A DNA stretch of 17,015 nt from Geobacter sp. (lineage in GTDB: Bacteria > Desulfobacterota > Desulfuromonadia > Geobacterales > DSM-12255). The DNA lies in contig VEOV01000220.1 of the NCBI GenBank assembly GCA_012026855.1, positions 1 to 17,015 on the forward strand. The letters are read 5' to 3'. This document shows, in pieces, positions 13,868-17,015 of the stretch (position 1 is its first letter; every line of letters starts with the position of its first letter). Both the position numbers and the translations under genes were made by a program. A model generated the notes under the pieces. It was given only the letters and a program-made list of their open reading frames with translations, did no database searches and was not told the DNA's origin.

Positions 13868-15784
13868 GTGATACTCGACGGAAAATGTCCAAGCGGACCG
13901 ATTGAAAAAACATGGGACAAGCACCGCTTCGATCTGAAGCTGGTGAACCCTGCCAACAAGCGTAAGTACAAGGTTATCATGGTAGGTACCGGCCTTGCCG
14001 GTGGCGCAGCTGCTGCCTCTCTTGGAGAACTCGGCTACAATGTCGAGGCTTTCTGCTACCAGGATTCGCCACGCCGCGCCCACTCCATCGCTGCCCAGGG
14101 TGGTATCAACGCTGCCAAGGCTTACCCGAACGACGGCGACTCCATCTACCGTCTCTTCTACGACACCATCAAGGGTGGCGACTTCCGCGCCCGTGAAGCT
14201 GACGTCTGGCGTCTGGCTCAGGTGTCCAACAACATCATCGACCAGTGCGTTGCCCAGGGCGTCCCTTTTGCACGTGACTACGCCGGCTACCTGGACAACC
14301 GCTCCTTCGGCGGCGCCCAGGTATCCCGTACCTTCTTTGCCCGTGGCCAGACCGGCCAACAGCTCCTCCTCGGCGCTTACTCCGCGCTGTCACGTCAGAT
14401 CAAGGCTGGCAGCGTCAAGATGTACAACCGTACCGAGATGCTCGACCTGATCGTCATCGACGGCGTGGCCAAAGGGATTACGATCCGCGATATGGTGACC
14501 GGTGAAATCCGCGCCCATATGGGTGATGCAGTCTGCCTGGCAACCGGCGGCTACGTCAACGTCTTCTACCTCTCTACCAACGCCATGGGCTGTTCTGTTA
14601 CAGCTAACTGGAAAGCCCACAAAAAGGGTGCTTTCTTTGCCAACCCTTGTTATACACAGATCCACCCGACCTGCATTCCGCAGACCGGCGACCATCAGTC
14701 CAAGCTGACCCTCATGTCCGAGTCCCTCAGGAACGACGGCCGCTGCTGGGTTCCTAAGAAGAAAGAAGATTGCGGCAAGCACCCCAATGATGTTCCTGAA
14801 GATGACCGTGACTACTACCTGGAGCGTAAATACCCGAGCTTCGGTAACCTGGCTCCACGTGACATCGCCTCCCGCGCTGCCAAAGCGCAGTGTGACGACG
14901 GCCGCGGTGTCGGCCCTGGCGGCCGCGGTGTTTACCTCGACTTTGCCACTGCCATCAAGCGGGTCAGCGAAGGCACCATCAAGGAGCGTTACGGCAATCT
15001 CTTCGAGATGTACGAGAAGATCACCGACGAGAACGGCTACAAACGGCCGATGCGTATGTACCCTGCCCCACATTATGCCATGGGTGGCCTCTGGGTTGAC
15101 TACAACCTGATGAGCAATGTTCCCGGCCTGTTCGTACTGGGCGAGGCAAACTTCTCAGTGCACGGCGCCAACCGTCTCGGCGCTTCTGCTCTTATGCAGG
15201 GTCTGGCTGACGGCTACTTCGTCATTCCTTACACCATCGGCGGCTACCTTGCCGGCATCAAGCCGGGCGACTACTCCCTCGATAACCCGGAAGTGAAGAA
15301 GTCCATCGACGAAGTCCACGCCAACATCAAGAAAATGTTCTCCCTCAAGGGTAAAAAGACCGTCAGCGAGATCTACCGCGCGCTGGGCAAGGTCATGTGG
15401 GAAAACGTCGGCATGGCCAGAAGCGCCGCCAGCCTCAAGACTGCCCTGGCCGAGATTCCGAAGCTGCGTGACGAGTTCTGGAACAACGTCAACATCACCG
15501 GTGACGGTGGCGAGTTCAACCAGCAGCTTGAGAACGCCGGCCGTGTTGCCGACTTCCTCGAGTTCGCCGAACTGCTCTCCAAGGACGCTCTGGTCCGTGA
15601 AGAGTCCTGCGGCGGTCACTTCCGCGTCGAGCACCAGATGCCGGACGGTGAGGCAAAGCGTAATGATGCTGACTTCTGCCACGTTGCAGCCTGGGAGTTC
15701 AAGGGTGTGGGCAAGGAGCCGGAGCTGCACAAGGAGCCGTTGAAATTCGATAACGTCCATCTGGCGGTAAGGAGTTACAAATAA
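13868..15784 (+). CDS. frdA: Fumarate reductase/succinate dehydrogenase flavoprotein subunit
   Basis: The 638-residue catalytic subunit interconverts fumarate and succinate using covalently bound FAD. Visible features are the dinucleotide-binding loop GTGLAGGAA (40-48) and RRAHSIAAQGGINAA with H72 as the expected FAD-linked histidine. Active-site motifs are HPT (266-268), PRD with R331, PAPHYAMGG with H402, and HGANRLGASAL (432-442) with R436. The start is GTG at 13868, preceded by AGGGGG. The first in-frame ATG lies well inside the conserved region. The stop TAA overlaps the frdB ATG by one base (TAATG), a sign of coupled translation. Codon choice is visibly biased toward C-ending codons and CGT arginine, with few ATA or AGG, compared with neighbouring genes. 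This suggests high expression. Confidence 0.97.
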   Translation: MILDGKCPSGPIEKTWDKHRFDLKLVNPANKRKYKVIMVGTGLAGGAAAASLGELGYNVEAFCYQDSPRRAHSIAAQGGINAAKAYPNDGDSIYRLFYDTIKGGDFRAREADVWRLAQVSNNIIDQCVAQGVPFARDYAGYLDNRSFGGAQVSRTFFARGQTGQQLLLGAYSALSRQIKAGSVKMYNRTEMLDLIVIDGVAKGITIRDMVTGEIRAHMGDAVCLATGGYVNVFYLSTNAMGCSVTANWKAHKKGAFFANPCYTQIHPTCIPQTGDHQSKLTLMSESLRNDGRCWVPKKKEDCGKHPNDVPEDDRDYYLERKYPSFGNLAPRDIASRAAKAQCDDGRGVGPGGRGVYLDFATAIKRVSEGTIKERYGNLFEMYEKITDENGYKRPMRMYPAPHYAMGGLWVDYNLMSNVPGLFVLGEANFSVHGANRLGASALMQGLADGYFVIPYTIGGYLAGIKPGDYSLDNPEVKKSIDEVHANIKKMFSLKGKKTVSEIYRALGKVMWENVGMARSAASLKTALAEIPKLRDEFWNNVNITGDGGEFNQQLENAGRVADFLEFAELLSKDALVREESCGGHFRVEHQMPDGEAKRNDADFCHVAAWEFKGVGKEPELHKEPLKFDNVHLAVRSYK

Positions 15785-16548
15785 TGAGCGATCACAATTC
15801 CAATACCATGAATCTGACACTCCAGGTATGGCGCCAGAAGGGACCCAATGCGCCGGGCAAGCTGGAGACTTATGAAGCCAAGCATGTCAGCCCTGACATG
15901 TCATTTCTCGAAATGCTCGACGAAGTCAACGAGACCCTCATCAAGAAAGGGGTCGATCCGATCGCATTCGACCACGACTGTCGCGAAGGGATTTGCGGCA
16001 TGTGTTCACAGGTTGTCAACGGCGTGCCCCACGGCGGTCAGGACCGTACCACTGTCTGCCAGCTGCACATGCGCTCTTTCAAGGATGGCGATACCATCTT
16101 CATCGAGCCATGGCGTGCCCGTGCCTTCCCGGTTATCAAGGATCTTGCCGTAGACCGCAGCGCCCTTGATACCATCATTCAGGCCGGCGGCTATGTTTCC
16201 TGCCACACCGGCGGTGTTGCCGACGGTAATGCCATCCTGATTCCGAAGCCGGAAGCAGATTATGCCATGGACGCTGCCGAGTGCATCGGCTGCGGCGCCT
16301 GCGTTGCCGGTTGCCCCAACGGTTCGGCCATGCTGTTCACCAGCGCCAAGGTTGCCCAGCTTGCCGTACTGCCGCAAGGCAAGGCAGAGGCTGCTACCCG
16401 CGTTAACGCCATGACCGAGGCTCTGAAAGAGTGCGGTTTCGGCAACTGTACCAACCACTATGAGTGCCAGGCTTCCTGCCCCAAGGGGATCAACGTCAAG
16501 TTTATCGCCAAGCTGAACAGGGAATACCTGAAGGCCATCGCCAACTAG
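15784..16548 (+). CDS. frdB: Fumarate reductase/succinate dehydrogenase iron-sulfur subunit
   Basis: The 254-residue subunit carries electrons between the flavin and the haems. The N-terminal ferredoxin domain holds the 2Fe-2S ligands C66, C71, C74 (CREGICGMC) and C92. The C-terminal domain has the CIGCGACVAGCP set (C167, C170, C173, C177). A second cysteine set (C217, C222, C228, C232) completes the 4Fe-4S and 3Fe-4S clusters. AAGGAG inside the end of frdA precedes the ATG, which overlaps the frdA stop by one base. Length is normal. It is the last gene of the operon, followed 23 bases later by a strong terminator. Confidence 0.97.
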   Translation: MSDHNSNTMNLTLQVWRQKGPNAPGKLETYEAKHVSPDMSFLEMLDEVNETLIKKGVDPIAFDHDCREGICGMCSQVVNGVPHGGQDRTTVCQLHMRSFKDGDTIFIEPWRARAFPVIKDLAVDRSALDTIIQAGGYVSCHTGGVADGNAILIPKPEADYAMDAAECIGCGACVAGCPNGSAMLFTSAKVAQLAVLPQGKAEAATRVNAMTEALKECGFGNCTNHYECQASCPKGINVKFIAKLNREYLKAIAN

Positions 16549-16571
16549 GCAGTGCCGGAATGAAGCAATGG

Positions 16572-16603
16572 AAAAAGGCGGGCAGCGATGCCCGCCTTTT
16601 TTT
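16572..16603 (+). terminator. Rho-independent terminator of frdCAB, possibly bidirectional
   Basis: A 13-bp stem pairs 16572-16584 with 16589-16601 around the GNRA-type loop GCGA, and the T run extends to 16603. The mirrored A run on the left means that the minus-strand transcript of the acyltransferase gene also meets a stem with a T run, so it probably serves both convergent units. Confidence 0.93.
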
Positions 16604-16645
16604 ATACCTTGTTCAGCTGGCTGCTACCGGTGAAGTCCGGTTTGT

Positions 16646-17015
16646 TCAGTGGGGCAATTTCCGCTTGAGGCCGAGAAAAAACCCTTCCATGTATCTGTAG
16701 GAGAGGGCAGAAACCAGCAGGGTGATGGTGAGGGAGATGGAGTAGGTCGCAATCTGCAGCGTCAGATAATTCTGGATGTGACTGCTGAAATGCCTGATCA
16801 GGGCGATCGAAGTGGCAATGCCGAATTCATGATACATGTAGAGCCCGTAGGATATCCTGCCAAGATAGTCAAGCGGTCGGCTGCGCAGGTTATACGGGCT
16901 GGACGGGTTTGTCGCCGCATTGATGATCATGGTGGCAAAGATGATGGCGTGGAAATCTGCATCGCGGGCAAGGTGCCCGATGGCAAGCCGGTCACCTTCG
17001 TGGTACGCGGTTACC
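16646..17015 (-). CDS. Acyltransferase-3 family membrane protein, C-terminal part (runs off the right edge)
   Basis: The minus-strand frame is open from the right edge to a TGA at 16646-16648, giving about 122 residues. It shows the end of an OafA/acyltransferase-3 type integral membrane enzyme. Hydrophobic segments surround RPLDYLGRISYGLYMYHEFG, the family's conserved late motif, and the protein ends with ALSYRYMEGFFLGLKRKLPH. The usual E-x-P-F of this ending is here EGFF. Such proteins transfer acyl groups to sugars of lipopolysaccharide, exopolysaccharide or other envelope glycans, using donors from the cytoplasm. The ATG at 16930 is internal: coding-like sequence (HLARDADFHAIIFAT) continues upstream without a stop, so the true start lies outside. 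It converges on frdB, with a shared terminator between. Confidence 0.8.
   Translation of the reverse strand, partial: VTAYHEGDRLAIGHLARDADFHAIIFATMIINAATNPSSPYNLRSRPLDYLGRISYGLYMYHEFGIATSIALIRHFSSHIQNYLTLQIATYSISLTITLLVSALSYRYMEGFFLGLKRKLPH

Noticed and set aside
16646..16930. A complete 94-residue protein starting at the ATG at 16930
   Set aside because: The frame remains open and coding-like up to the window edge, and the family motif seen belongs to the end of a much longer membrane enzyme.

Overview
The window looks like chromosomal backbone of a Geobacter-type bacterium (Geobacterales, Desulfuromonadia). The clearest indicators are the three-subunit fumarate reductase/succinate dehydrogenase operon with a single diheme cytochrome b, a pyruvate carboxylase, a sigma-54-type response regulator and a stand-alone GspE/PilB-like ATPase. 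Base composition is moderate, gene density is high, and strands alternate often. I see no rRNA or tRNA gene, insertion sequence, prophage, integrase or CRISPR array. Species cannot be fixed from the sequence alone.

Layout. 1-1131 (-): the N-terminal third of pyruvate carboxylase, running off the left edge. 1372-2388 (+): an exported parvulin-type prolyl isomerase with its own promoter and a strong terminator. 2469-2978 (-): ferritin. 3175-3660 (+): a second ferritin-fold protein, divergent from ferritin. 3681-3887 (+): a 68-residue small protein. 4027-5403 (+): an orphan NtrC-type response regulator. 5406-5912 (-): a hotdog thioesterase. 6004-7521 (+): a two-gene operon of an exported transglutaminase-like protein and a four-helix DUF350-type membrane protein. 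7523-8380 (-): a methylthioadenosine phosphorylase-type enzyme. 8490-10445 (+): an orphan secretion/pilus-type ATPase with four MshEN-like motifs. 10442-11479 (-): RlmN. 11711-12814 (-): tRNA-guanine transglycosylase. 13192-16548 (+): frdCAB behind a long leader, closed by a strong terminator. 16646-17015 (-): the C-terminal end of an acyltransferase-3 family membrane protein, running off the right edge.

How the genes fit together. Pyruvate carboxylase (anaplerotic oxaloacetate supply) and FrdCAB (succinate oxidation or fumarate reduction at the menaquinone pool) are central carbon and respiratory enzymes. Ferritin and its divergent ferritin-fold neighbour suggest iron storage or oxidative protection. 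RlmN and Tgt are translation-related RNA modification enzymes. Much of the rest is single housekeeping genes. The least explained parts are the transglutaminase-like/DUF350 operon, the orphan MshEN-type ATPase, the regulator with no kinase beside it, and the 377-base frdC leader. That leader holds a symmetric 35-base dyad and a hairpin.

Three convergent gene pairs meet with a gap of two bases or less, or overlap, with no visible terminator between them. I found no clear defence or mobile system. The findings are leads of moderate weight.
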